Shown here: positions 1 to 10,472 of the stretch, piece by piece
Layout of the letters: every line of letters starts with the position of its first letter
Numbering within the stretch: position 1 is the stretch's first letter
Assembly: GCA_018701215.1 (NCBI GenBank)
Contig: JABIWH010000026.1
Location: 1 to 64,000, forward strand
From: Rhodospirillaceae bacterium
GTDB taxonomy: Bacteria > Pseudomonadota > Alphaproteobacteria > GCA-2731375
DNA length: 64,000 bases
Direction: 5' to 3'
Position numbers and translations under genes: made by a program
The notes under the pieces: model-generated
The model's input: only the letters and a program-made list of their open reading frames with translations
Told to the model about the DNA's origin: nothing
The model's database searches: none

Positions 1-76
1 CAATAGATTATGATCCCGTGGGTGGCCGGGAGGGGGAGCGGGCGGTTCAGACCGCATCTGAAAATGCGCTAGAATC

Positions 77-1090
77 TCAATCTGACTTTTCCGCCACGCC
101 GGCATCGGCGAAGCTGGCCATGCCGGCATGGGTGGCAAGTGCTGCCCGCAACAGCGGGATCGCCGCCGCTGCACCCGAGGCCTCGCCCAGGCGCATGCCC
201 AGATCCAACAACGGCGACAGGCCCATGCGCTGCAACAGGCGTACATGCCCCGGTTCCGCCGAGACGTGGGCGGCCCAGCAGTGTTCCAAAAAGTCCGGCG
301 CCGCCGCCTGCAGGGGCGCCAGCGCGGCGGAGGCCACATAGCCGTCGATCAACAGCGGGATCCGCGCCCGCCGCGCCGCCAGGGCGGCACCCGCCATGGC
401 CGCCAGTTCCCGCCCGCCCAGGCAGCGGGCGATCTCCAGGGGATCGTCCAGGATATCACCATGCCGTGCCCGGCCCTGGGCCACGGCCTCGGCCTTGCGC
501 GCCAGGCCCGCGTCATCGACGCCGGTACCGCGCCCGGTCCAATCCTGCGCCGCGCCGCCATACAGCGCATGGGCCAGGGCGGCGGAAACGGTGGTGTTGC
601 CAATGCCCATCTCGCCGATGCAGACCAGATCGGCGGCACTGTCCACCTGGGCCATGCCGCGCCGCAGGGCAGCAAGAAACGCCTCCCAGCTCAACGCGGG
701 TTCTTGCGTGAAATCGGCGGTCGGTTGGTCCAGATCAAGAGCCAGAACTTTCAATTCCGCCCCCGCCATCTCGCACAATTGGTTGATGGCGGCGCCGCCG
801 GCGGCAAAATTGGCGACCATCTGCGCCGTGACCTCCGCCGGAAAAGCCGACACGCCTTGTGCAACGACGCCATGATTGCCGGCAAAGACCAGAACCTGAA
901 CCTTGTCCAGACGAGGTACCTCACGGCCCTGCCAGGCGGCCAGCCACAAGGCCAGATCCTCCAGCTTGCCCAGCGCCCCTTGCGGTTTGGTCAACATGTC
1001 GTTGCGTGCCTTGGCGTCGGCCTGCGCCTGGGCATTGGCGGTGGGCAAATCAGCCAGCAGGCGGCGTAGGTCTTCTTGGCTTTGTGGCAT
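77..1090 (-). CDS. cobT: Nicotinate-nucleotide--dimethylbenzimidazole phosphoribosyltransferase CobT
   Basis: CobT transfers phosphoribose from nicotinate mononucleotide to 5,6-dimethylbenzimidazole, making alpha-ribazole phosphate for the lower ligand of cobalamin (cytoplasm). The 337-residue length is normal for the family. Seen: the N-terminal segment TKPQGALGKLEDLA, FAGNHGVVAQGVSAFP (about residues 69-84), the phosphate-binding EMGIGNTT (160-167), and the C-terminal LGMRLGEASGAA, whose Glu303 corresponds to the family's catalytic base (usual motif RLGEGTGA; here EAS). It lies 17 bp downstream of cobB on the same strand, so the two are probably cotranscribed. Bases 1-76 left of it hold no gene that I can see. 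Confidence 0.96.
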   Translation of the reverse strand: MPQSQEDLRRLLADLPTANAQAQADAKARNDMLTKPQGALGKLEDLALWLAAWQGREVPRLDKVQVLVFAGNHGVVAQGVSAFPAEVTAQMVANFAAGGAAINQLCEMAGAELKVLALDLDQPTADFTQEPALSWEAFLAALRRGMAQVDSAADLVCIGEMGIGNTTVSAALAHALYGGAAQDWTGRGTGVDDAGLARKAEAVAQGRARHGDILDDPLEIARCLGGRELAAMAGAALAARRARIPLLIDGYVASAALAPLQAAAPDFLEHCWAAHVSAEPGHVRLLQRMGLSPLLDLGMRLGEASGAAAAIPLLRAALATHAGMASFADAGVAEKSD

Positions 1091-1107
1091 GGTGTTTACT
1101 GGTCGTC

Positions 1108-2469
1108 CTATGTTGTGGTCCGGTTATCCCGGTCAATTAAATGTATGAAGCTGCCCATGACCGTGCCAGAACGAAGGCCAACCTTGGCGTCATGCTGGCC
1201 CAGGGCATCACGGGCGGTGAACAGATCTTCGCCCAGTTCCTCGGTGACGGTGGCATAGTGAAATTCGTGGCCACGATATGCGGCGTCCTTGGCACCCAGG
1301 GGGCCGGCATGGCGCAGGCGCACCTGCCGGTAACCCAGATGCAGTTTGCGCCTGGCGAACGAGGTCTCCAGTCCCAACAGCCCGGCCATGGCATGGCGTC
1401 CGCCGTCCTGATCCAGCACGCCTTGACCCAACACCATATAGCCGCCGCATTCGCCCAGAATGACCGCGTCCCGTGCCGCCGCATCCCGCAATCCGGAGAG
1501 AAAATTCTGATTCCCGGCCAGGGCGCCGGCATGCAATTCCGGATAACCGCCCGGCAGATAGACCGCATCGGCGTCCGATCTCGGCGCTGCATCCGCCAGG
1601 GGCGAGAAAAAACTGATCTCGACACCGGCCCGGCGCCAATCATCCAGCACATGGGGATAGCAAAATCCGAAAGCGATATCCCGGGCCACCGCAATACGCT
1701 GACCCAAGGGCGGCATTGGGGGCGGCATTAGGGGCGGCATTGCGCCGGCTCGCCCGACCGCCGGGAACGCCGGCGCGGCGGCGATGTCGTGCAATCCCGC
1801 CAGGTCCACGTCACGGGCAAGATTATCCGCCGCGCGCTCCAACAAGGCATCCAGGTTGGCCCGCTCGCCCGCCTGCACCAGGCCGAGGTGCCGGGACTGG
1901 AGGACAAGGGATGGATCGGCGGCAAGCACGCCAAACACCCGAATGTCCACGCTGGCGCAGGCGTCAAACAGCATCTTGCGGTGACGCGGACTGCCCACTT
2001 GGGTGAAAATTACGCCGGCCACGTTCACGTCGGCGCGGTGATTGGCGAAACCTTGCGCCAGGGCCGCGACCGAGGCGCCCTGGCCCTTGGTATTGATCAC
2101 CAGGACCACGGGCAGCTGATAGGCCGCCGCCAGGTCGGCGGTGGAGCCATCGCCGCTGACGGCGCCATCGAACAGGCCCATCACGCCTTCGATGAGGAAA
2201 CGGTTGCCGCTCTGTGCCTGCAGCAATTGGTTCAGCCGTCCCGGTGCCATGGCCCATGGATCAAGGCTGCCGCAGATTGTACGCGCGGCGGCCGAGAGGA
2301 AACCGGGGTCAATATAGTCAGGGCCGACCTTAAAGGGCGTGACCGCGCGCCCATCCCTGCATAACAGGCGCAGCAGGGCCGCCGAGACCAGAGTCTTGCC
2401 GGAATTAGAGCTGGCCGCCGCCAGAACCCAGCCGCGCGCCGCGTTGTCAGAATTTGCTCTCGTGCTCAC
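1108..2469 (-). CDS. cobB: Cobyrinate a,c-diamide synthase (CobB/CbiA)
   Basis: ATP- and glutamine-dependent amidation of the a and c side chains of (hydrogeno)cobyrinic acid. An N-terminal P-loop domain shows AAASSNSGKT near the start and GPDYIDPGF; a C-terminal class-I-like glutamine amidotransferase domain (GATase_3) shows the nucleophile motif GECGGYMVLG. Start: a GTG at 2469 is chosen because it puts the P-loop strand about 12 residues in and leaves 85 bp for divergent promoters with cbiD. The frame also has an ATG at 2511 (467 aa), but that ATG shares the tetranucleotide CATG with an ATG of the opposite-strand cbiD frame. The interdomain linker carries a short MPPx tandem repeat. Whether the substrate is cobyrinate or hydrogenobyrinate cannot be told from sequence. 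Confidence 0.92.
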   Translation of the reverse strand: MSTRANSDNAARGWVLAAASSNSGKTLVSAALLRLLCRDGRAVTPFKVGPDYIDPGFLSAAARTICGSLDPWAMAPGRLNQLLQAQSGNRFLIEGVMGLFDGAVSGDGSTADLAAAYQLPVVLVINTKGQGASVAALAQGFANHRADVNVAGVIFTQVGSPRHRKMLFDACASVDIRVFGVLAADPSLVLQSRHLGLVQAGERANLDALLERAADNLARDVDLAGLHDIAAAPAFPAVGRAGAMPPLMPPPMPPLGQRIAVARDIAFGFCYPHVLDDWRRAGVEISFFSPLADAAPRSDADAVYLPGGYPELHAGALAGNQNFLSGLRDAAARDAVILGECGGYMVLGQGVLDQDGGRHAMAGLLGLETSFARRKLHLGYRQVRLRHAGPLGAKDAAYRGHEFHYATVTEELGEDLFTARDALGQHDAKVGLRSGTVMGSFIHLIDRDNRTTT

Positions 2470-2554
2470 GTCGTTGCGCCTTTTTCCGGCTTGCGGATAA
2501 GCTTGATCCATGCCTATTGCAGGGCAAGTGCGCGATCAAGGGGTTTTCGACGGA

Positions 2555-3652
2555 ATGTCTGCTACGGGGACGGAAAAGGGCGCATTGCGGCGCGGCTGGA
2601 CCACGGGGGCTTGCGCCACGGCGGCGGCCACGGCGGCCTATGGCGCGCTTTTGAGCGGCGAATTTCCCGATCCCGTGGAAATAACCCTACCAGGCGGGCA
2701 CACGGTGGCCTTTTGTCTCTGCCGCGAAGAGCTCGGCGCGGACTATGCCCTGGCGGCGGTGGAAAAAGATGCCGGCGATGATCCCGACGTTACCCATGGC
2801 GCCTTGATCCATGCGCGTGTGTGCCTACGCCCCGATGACGGCGCCGGCATATGCTTCCATGCCGGTGGCGGCGTCGGCACGGTAACCAAGCCGGGTCTGC
2901 CCATCGCGGTCGGGCAGGCGGCGATCAATCCGGTGCCCCGCGCCATGATCACCGGCGCGTTGAACCGCCTGGCACAGGCCGCCGGCAAACGCGGTAATCG
3001 TGAACCTGATCTGGATGTTGAAATCTCGGTGCCGGGCGGCGAGGCCATGGCGGCGCGGACCATGAACCCGCGCCTGGGTATTTTGGGTGGGATTTCCATA
3101 TTGGGCACCACGGGTATTGTTGTTCCCTATTCCTGCGCGGCCTGGATCGCCTCCATCCACCAGGGCATTGATGTGGCCCGCGCCGCCGGTCTGCGCCATC
3201 TAGGGGCCGCCACCGGGCGCACCTCGGAGGCGGCCTTGCAGCGCCATTATGGTTTCGATGACAGCGCATTGATCGACATGGGCGACTTCGCCGGCGGCAT
3301 GCTTAAATATCTGCGCGGTCATCCCGTGCGGCGGCTGTCCCTGGCGGGCGGTTTCGCGAAGATGTCCAAGCTGGCGAAAGGCCACATGGATCTGCATTCA
3401 AAGCGTTCCCAGGTGGACTTCGAATGGCTGGCGCGGGTCGCGGATCAGGCGCCCGCGGTCGCGGCCCTGTGCCGGACCGCCAACACGGCGGCCGAGGTTC
3501 TCGGCGCGGCGCAAGCGCAAGGCTTTCCCCTGGCCGACAGGGTTGCCGTGCTGGCCCGCGATCAGGCGCTGGCGATCTGCCGGGGTGCCGTGGAGATTGA
3601 AGTTTTAATTTACGACCGTTCAGGTGAATTGGTTGGTGCAAGCGATGGCTGA
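2555..3652 (+). CDS. cbiD: Cobalt-precorrin-5B C1-methyltransferase CbiD
   Basis: CbiD acts in corrin ring methylation at C1 and is classically assigned to the early-cobalt (anaerobic) branch, replacing CobF. The signature LRRGWTTGACATAAATAAY sits near the N-terminus, followed by GGGVGTVTKPGLPIAVGQAAINPVPR and GGISILGTTGIVVPYS, all typical of the family. The ATG at 2555 gives 365 residues, a normal size; the frame is open back to an ATG at 2510 (380 aa), which would overlap cobB. The 3' end overlaps the cobK start by 8 bp, implying translational coupling. Confidence 0.93.
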   Translation: MSATGTEKGALRRGWTTGACATAAATAAYGALLSGEFPDPVEITLPGGHTVAFCLCREELGADYALAAVEKDAGDDPDVTHGALIHARVCLRPDDGAGICFHAGGGVGTVTKPGLPIAVGQAAINPVPRAMITGALNRLAQAAGKRGNREPDLDVEISVPGGEAMAARTMNPRLGILGGISILGTTGIVVPYSCAAWIASIHQGIDVARAAGLRHLGAATGRTSEAALQRHYGFDDSALIDMGDFAGGMLKYLRGHPVRRLSLAGGFAKMSKLAKGHMDLHSKRSQVDFEWLARVADQAPAVAALCRTANTAAEVLGAAQAQGFPLADRVAVLARDQALAICRGAVEIEVLIYDRSGELVGASDG

Positions 3653-4391
3653 GGGCAAGCTGCTTATTCTTGGCGGTACAACATTAGCCGTGGCGCTGGC
3701 CAAGGCTGTCGCGGAACTGGGGCTATCGGCGGTCTATTCCCTGGCCGGCCGCACGCAGGCAAGGCCGCTTCCTGGCATGGCGATGCGCGCTGCCGGTTTC
3801 GGCGGCGCGCAGGCTTTGACGGCATATCTGGCGGCGGAGAATATACTTGCGGTGATCGACGCCACCCATGCCTATGCCGGGCAAATATCCGCCAACGCGG
3901 AAGCGGCCTGCCAGACCGCCAAGCTGCCATTGCTGCGCCTGGAAAATCCGCCGTGGCAAAAACGTACCGGCGACCAATGGATAAACGTGCCTGACATCAG
4001 CGCGGCCCGGGATGCCGCCGCCGATATCGCCGCACGGGTCTTCGTCTCCACGGGCCGGCAGGGCATGGCGGCATTCGCCGACGATGGGCGTTGCTGGTGG
4101 CTGGCCCGGGTGATCGCGCCCGGCGATGATCTGCCGGCGCTGGCCAATGGCCGGTATCTCTTTGCCCGTGGACCGTTCGCGATGCGCGATGAACTGCATC
4201 TGCTGAGCATCCATGAAATTCGCGCCGTGATATCCAAGAACGCCGGCGGCACTGCAAGTCAGGCCAAAATCACGGCGGCGCGGGAGCTGAAGCTTCCAGT
4301 CATCATGATCGACCGCCCCGACGGCGGCGCGGCGGCGCGGGTCGATAGCGTCGAAGCCGCCATGGCCTGGCTGCAAATCTGCCTGGTTTAG
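3645..4391 (+). CDS. cobK: Precorrin-6A/cobalt-precorrin-6A reductase (CobK/CbiJ)
   Basis: NADPH-dependent reduction of the corrin macrocycle in cobalamin synthesis. The protein starts with a nucleotide-binding strand (KLLILGGTTLAVALAKAV) and contains ATHAYAGQISANAEAAC, ENPPWQK, VFVSTGRQGM, KNAGGTASQAKITAARELKLPVIMIDRP, all CobK/CbiJ hallmarks; 248 residues is standard. The ATG at 3645 is preferred over an in-frame GTG at 3624 because it starts just before the nucleotide-binding strand and gives the common tail-overlap with cbiD (8 bp). Last gene of the plus-strand cobalamin pair; a 175-bp gap follows. Confidence 0.92.
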   Translation: MAEGKLLILGGTTLAVALAKAVAELGLSAVYSLAGRTQARPLPGMAMRAAGFGGAQALTAYLAAENILAVIDATHAYAGQISANAEAACQTAKLPLLRLENPPWQKRTGDQWINVPDISAARDAAADIAARVFVSTGRQGMAAFADDGRCWWLARVIAPGDDLPALANGRYLFARGPFAMRDELHLLSIHEIRAVISKNAGGTASQAKITAARELKLPVIMIDRPDGGAAARVDSVEAAMAWLQICLV

Positions 4392-4425
4392 CGCACCGCC
4401 GCTATTCATCGGGTCATGCTGCCCT

Positions 4426-4453
4426 GGATTGCCGGGACTTGATCCGGGCATCC
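4426..4453. repeat. Imperfect inverted repeat, REP-like
   Basis: In the cobK-mutase gap, GGATTGCCGGG and CCGGGCATCC face each other across a 7-base loop. Similar intergenic palindromes recur in alphaproteobacterial genomes. Only one copy was noticed in this window and no T-run follows, so it is either a REP-like element or a weak hairpin after cobK. Confidence 0.4.
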
Positions 4454-4566
4454 CGTGGCCGCAACGATAATCGTTGGAAAACCCCATTGATCTGCGTCAA
4501 AGCTGCTACGGGTCTGGCATTCTAGGCTTCATCCTGGGGCGTTGATTGGGGCCAGGAGGTAGATCC

Positions 4567-6231
4567 ATGGATCAACCGTACGAGCAAAGCAAGCTGCAGC
4601 AAGCCAAGGAACGTTGGGAGGCGGAGCGTCTGGATCCGGCCCTGGCCAAGGTCAGCCGCCCGCGCATGCCTTCGGACGTTAAACAGCAACGCCTGTACAC
4701 GCCCCTGGACGGCGATGGCCGCGACTATGAAAATGACCTCGGTTTTCCGGGGCAATATCCCTACACCCGTGGCGTCCAGCCCTCCATGTATCAGGGCCGT
4801 TTGTGGACCATGCGCCAGTACGCCGGCTTTGGCACGCCGGAGGAAACCCACGAACGCTTTGAATATCTGCTGAACCAGGGCCAGGGCGGCCTGTTGGTGG
4901 CCTATGATCTGCCGACGCAGCTGGGGTTCGACAGCGATGATGATCGGGCCAAGGGTGAGGTCGGCGTGGTTGGCGTCGCCGTGGACAGCCTGGCCGATAT
5001 GGAGACGATTTTCTCCGGCCTGCCTTTGGAGAAAGCCTCTCCGTCGTTGACCATGAACGCCGCCGCCAATGTGGCCCTGGCCATGTACGTGGCCGTGGCG
5101 GAAAAGGAAGGCGTGCCCGCCGAGCGGATCTCGGGCACCACGCAGAACGATATCCTGAAGGAATTTATTGCGCGGGGCACGCAGGTCTTTCCACCCCGGG
5201 ATTCTCTTCGCCTGACCGTCGATGTGATCGAATATTGCACCGCCAATCTGCCGCGCTGGAACGCCATCAACATCTGCGGCTATCACGTGCGCGAGGCGGG
5301 TTCGACCCTGGTGCAGGAAGTCGCCTTCGCCCTGGCGAATGCCATTACCTATATCGAGGCCTGTCTGGAGCGGGGCATGGACGTGGACGCCTTTGCGCCG
5401 CGCCTGGCCTTCAACTTTTCCGCCTCGGCCAATATTTTTCAGGAGGCGGCGAAATTCCGCGCCACCCGGCGTATGTGGGCGCGCCTGTTGCAGGACCGCT
5501 TCGGTGCCAAACAGGCGGCATCCCTGATGTTCCGCACTGGTGCTGGATCAGCCGGCAGCACCCTGACCGCGCAGCAGCCGGAAAACAATATTGTTCGTGT
5601 TGCCCTGCAGGCTCTATCGGGCATTCTGGGCGGCGTGCAATCGTTCCACAGCGCCTCATTCGACGAGGCCCTGGCGATCCCCACCGAACACTCCGCCCTG
5701 GTCGCCCTGCGCACGCAACAGGTGCTGGCCCACGAAAGCGGCGCGGCGGAGGTCATCGACCCCCTGGGCGGCTCGTACTATGTGGAGGCCCTGACCGATC
5801 AGATCGAGGCCGAGGTGAACCTTTACATTGCCCAGATCGAGGCTGATGGCGGCATGTTGCAGGCCATCGAGGACGGCCGCGCCCAGGCCCAGATCGCCGA
5901 GGCGTCCTTTGCCCAGCAGCAACAAATCGACGCCGGCGAAAAGGTCATGGTCGGCGTCAACCAGTTTCAGGACGACAGCGACCCGAAGATCGAGCTGCAC
6001 CGCCCCAACCCCGAAATCGTCGCCGCCCAGATCGCCAAGCTGCAACAGCTGCGCCGGGAACGTGACAACGGCGCCGTCCAGGCCGCGCTCGTCCGCTTGG
6101 AAGACGAAGCGCGGGGTGACGGCAACCTGATGTATCCCATACTGGAGGCGGTGCGCGCCTATGCCACCATCGGCGAGATCTGCGGTGTCGAACGCAAGGT
6201 CTTTGGCGAATACCAGGCGGCGTCCATATGA
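4567..6231 (+). CDS. Acyl-CoA mutase large subunit, B12-dependent (methylmalonyl/isobutyryl-CoA mutase family)
   Basis: Catalytic (substrate-binding TIM-barrel) subunit of a split coenzyme-B12 acyl-CoA mutase; 554 residues matches separate large subunits (about 560) of isobutyryl-, 2-hydroxyisobutyryl- and archaeal/actinobacterial methylmalonyl-CoA mutases. By motif alignment with Propionibacterium methylmalonyl-CoA mutase, Tyr85 (WTMRQYAG) and Arg203 (LKEFIARG) match Tyr89 and Arg207, the residues that read a carboxylated substrate; isobutyryl-CoA mutase has Phe/Gln and HcmA has Ile there. His240 (CGYHVREAG) is kept. Odd: residues 325-330 read GAGSAG where the family has H(S/C)QTSG. The ATG at 4567 follows a perfect AGGAGGT with proper spacing. 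Overlaps the small-subunit gene by 4 bp. The substrate is probably a dicarboxyl acyl-CoA, but unproven. Confidence 0.88.
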   Translation: MDQPYEQSKLQQAKERWEAERLDPALAKVSRPRMPSDVKQQRLYTPLDGDGRDYENDLGFPGQYPYTRGVQPSMYQGRLWTMRQYAGFGTPEETHERFEYLLNQGQGGLLVAYDLPTQLGFDSDDDRAKGEVGVVGVAVDSLADMETIFSGLPLEKASPSLTMNAAANVALAMYVAVAEKEGVPAERISGTTQNDILKEFIARGTQVFPPRDSLRLTVDVIEYCTANLPRWNAINICGYHVREAGSTLVQEVAFALANAITYIEACLERGMDVDAFAPRLAFNFSASANIFQEAAKFRATRRMWARLLQDRFGAKQAASLMFRTGAGSAGSTLTAQQPENNIVRVALQALSGILGGVQSFHSASFDEALAIPTEHSALVALRTQQVLAHESGAAEVIDPLGGSYYVEALTDQIEAEVNLYIAQIEADGGMLQAIEDGRAQAQIAEASFAQQQQIDAGEKVMVGVNQFQDDSDPKIELHRPNPEIVAAQIAKLQQLRRERDNGAVQAALVRLEDEARGDGNLMYPILEAVRAYATIGEICGVERKVFGEYQAASI

Positions 6232-6641
6232 GCATGGCGACCGAACGAAAAACCCCGATCAGGGTGCTGATCGCCAAACCCGGCCTGGACGGCCACGACC
6301 GCGGCGCCAAGGTATTGGCCCACGCCATGCGCGAGGCCGGCATGGAAGTGGTTTACAGCGGCCTGCGCCAAACCCCGGCGATGATCGTCAACATCGCGGT
6401 GGAGGAAGACGTGGACATCATCTGCGTCTCCATCATGTCCGGCGCCCACCTCACCCTGTTCGCCGAGATCATGGAGTTGCTCCGCGCCGAGGCCGGCGAA
6501 ACCATCCCCGTCCTCGGCGGCGGCATCATCCCCGCCCAGGACATCGTGACCCTGACGGAAATGGGCGTGCGGGAAGTCTTTACGCCGGGTGCGCCCATGG
6601 CGGCGATTACTGCGTGTATAGAGGGTTTGGTGCCGGCCTAA
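6228..6641 (+). CDS. Acyl-CoA mutase small subunit, cobalamin-binding domain
   Basis: Rossmann-like B12-binding domain of 137 residues with the base-off/His-on signature LDGHDRGAK (His23 is the lower-axial cobalt ligand) followed by SIMSGAHLTLF and LGGGIIPAQD. It lacks a catalytic barrel and must pair with the large subunit just upstream, with which it shares an ATGA stop/start overlap, so the two are translated in tandem. The size matches HcmB/IcmB (about 136 residues). Confidence 0.93.
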   Translation: MSMATERKTPIRVLIAKPGLDGHDRGAKVLAHAMREAGMEVVYSGLRQTPAMIVNIAVEEDVDIICVSIMSGAHLTLFAEIMELLRAEAGETIPVLGGGIIPAQDIVTLTEMGVREVFTPGAPMAAITACIEGLVPA

Positions 6642-6730
6642 TTCCGGGGATGTAATTAGGCCCTTCCCAAAATAGACTCTCCCTTCCCCCCTGCGCTATA
6701 CACGGGGCTGGTAATGATGGGATTGGTGAT

Positions 6731-8874
<2,144 letters not shown>

Positions 8875-8878
<4 letters not shown>

Positions 8879-9360
8879 CCAATACCACGGACGCAAAGGT
8901 CCAACTGCTGCTGGACCGCGAAGATATCAGCCAGGTTCTCTACCGCTATGCCACCGCCATCGATACCCGCGATTGGGAGCTGCTGGCGAGCTGCTTTACC
9001 GAGGATCTGGAGGCGGATTTCCGTTCCTTTGGCGGCCGCGAGGTGGTCAAGGGCCGTGACACCTGGATGAAAGCCATTACCAGTACCATTCAGGGCCTGG
9101 ATGCGACCCAGCATCTGACCGCCAATCATGTGCATACCGTGGACGGCGACAGCGCTACTTTAGTTGCCTATCTACAGGCCTTGCATCGCCTGGACACCGC
9201 GCGCAGCGATCCGGAATACACCGTCGGCGGCTATTACACCTGCGAGATGGTGCGCGGCGATGACGCGAAATGGCGCATGCGCCGCTATGCCCTGGCGGTC
9301 ACCTGGCACCGGGGCAACCGGGACATTCTGCGCCAGGCCCAGCGGCGTTTGACAAAGTAA
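8875..9360 (+). CDS. SnoaL-like / NTF2-family protein
   Basis: A 161-residue alpha+beta cone protein of the SnoaL_4/NTF2-like superfamily: an N-terminal helix (LDREDISQVLYRYATAIDTRDWELLASCF), then TEDLEADFRSFGGREVVKGRDTWM and the later LTANHVHTVDGDSATLVAYLQALH strand pair. Such folds form small isomerases, dehydratases or ligand-binding proteins. Its start overlaps the mutase stop (ATGA), so it is translationally coupled to it; that suggests a role on an acyl-CoA or a downstream intermediate, but no enzyme activity can be named. Confidence 0.8.
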
Positions 9361-9374
9361 GAGAGTTCATATTC

Positions 9375-10022
9375 ATGAAAGCAATGATTGTCCCGGTCAC
9401 GCCGTTCCAACAGAACTGCACGGTAATGTGGTGTGAGGAGACCATGCGGGGTGCCGTCTCGGACCCTGGCGGCGATATCGAACAGATCGAGAAAGCCATC
9501 GAAGACAACGGCGTCACGGTGGAGAAAATCCTGGTCACTCACGGCCATATGGATCACGCGGGCGGCGTCGCCGAACTGGCCGAACGCCTGGGCGTGCCCA
9601 TCGAGGGGCCGCACGAGGCGGACCAGTTCCTGATCGACGGTCTGGCCGAGTCCGGCGCCAAATACGGCCTGACCTATGCCCGGCCCTTCACGCCCGACCG
9701 CTGGCTGAAAGACGGCGATACGGTCAGTTTCGGCAACGAAACCATGTCGGTGCGTCACTGCCCCGGCCACACACCGGGCCATGTCATCTTTCACGATGCC
9801 AGGGCCAAGGTGGCGATCGTGGGCGATGTGCTGTTTCAAGGCTCCATCGGGCGTTCGGATCTGCCGGGCGGCGATCATGACACCCTGATCAACTCCATCC
9901 GCACCCAGCTTTGGCCCCTGGGCGACGAGACCACGTTCGTTTCAGGCCATGGCGGATTGTCTACCTTCGGACAGGAACGCCAGACCAACCCGTTCGTGGC
10001 GGATCAGCTATTTTCCGACTAG
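9375..10022 (+). CDS. MBL-fold metallo-hydrolase (glyoxalase II-like, YcbL type)
   Basis: Cytoplasmic metallo-beta-lactamase-fold hydrolase of 215 residues. The di-metal motif THGHMDHAGG, the downstream HCPGHTPGHVIF, GDVLFQGSIGRSDLPGGD and SGHGGLSTFGQE give the full His/Asp ligand set of glyoxalase II/YcbL-type thioesterases. Start at 9375 gives the typical N-terminus MKAMIVPVTPFQQNC, 14 bp after the SnoaL-like stop and behind a GAGAG ribosome site; the frame is open upstream but only as a shadow of that gene. Likely substrate class is a thioester such as S-lactoylglutathione. Confidence 0.88.
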   Translation: MKAMIVPVTPFQQNCTVMWCEETMRGAVSDPGGDIEQIEKAIEDNGVTVEKILVTHGHMDHAGGVAELAERLGVPIEGPHEADQFLIDGLAESGAKYGLTYARPFTPDRWLKDGDTVSFGNETMSVRHCPGHTPGHVIFHDARAKVAIVGDVLFQGSIGRSDLPGGDHDTLINSIRTQLWPLGDETTFVSGHGGLSTFGQERQTNPFVADQLFSD

Positions 10023-10472
10023 TTACCTTTTGGCGTAATCCACGGTCAGCCAGCGCTCCGGGCGGATGAAGACCTTGATGGCGTTGCCCTTGGCATAACT
10101 CTCCGTCGAACCGGCGGCATAGTCCTTGCCCTGCTGTTCGCCCAGATAGCGTTGCGCCATGGGTTGCAGGTCCGCCAACAGGTCCGAGGGCACAATTGCC
10201 GACACCGGGCCCTCGATGGAGACGTATTTGTAGGGCGCGGTTGAGGTCTGCACCAACAGGCTGACCCGGCTGCCTTCCGACACCAAGCGGCCCTTGCGCG
10301 CCGTGCTCTGGGTCAGAAACCAGACATCGCCGCCCGCTTCGTAGTCGTACCAGACCGGCGAAGTCAGGGGCCCCCGAGGCGCGCCTGGGTCGCCCTCGGG
10401 TATGGCGAGCACGCCGATGTGGGCCTGGCCCAGAAATGCCTCGCGCTCCGCCTTCGTCATATTAAACGCCAT
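10023..10472 (-). CDS. Pyridoxamine 5'-phosphate oxidase-like flavin-binding protein
   Basis: Split-barrel (PNPOx-like) protein, 149 residues: LGQAHIGVLAIPEG, SPVWYDYEAGGDVWFLTQSTARKGRL, RVSLLVQTSTAPYKYVSIEGP are the flavin-binding strands of this superfamily, whose members bind FMN, F420 or heme. The ATG at 10472 is chosen because AAGGAGG lies just upstream; it overlaps the end of the GST gene by 11 bp. Last gene of a four-gene minus-strand operon. The exact substrate is unknown. Confidence 0.85.
   Translation of the reverse strand: MAFNMTKAEREAFLGQAHIGVLAIPEGDPGAPRGPLTSPVWYDYEAGGDVWFLTQSTARKGRLVSEGSRVSLLVQTSTAPYKYVSIEGPVSAIVPSDLLADLQPMAQRYLGEQQGKDYAAGSTESYAKGNAIKVFIRPERWLTVDYAKR

Noticed and set aside
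2509..2512. Divergent cobB and cbiD starts sharing CATG
   Set aside because: Probably an artefact of longest-frame choice; GTG 2469 and ATG 2555 give better family lengths and room for promoters.
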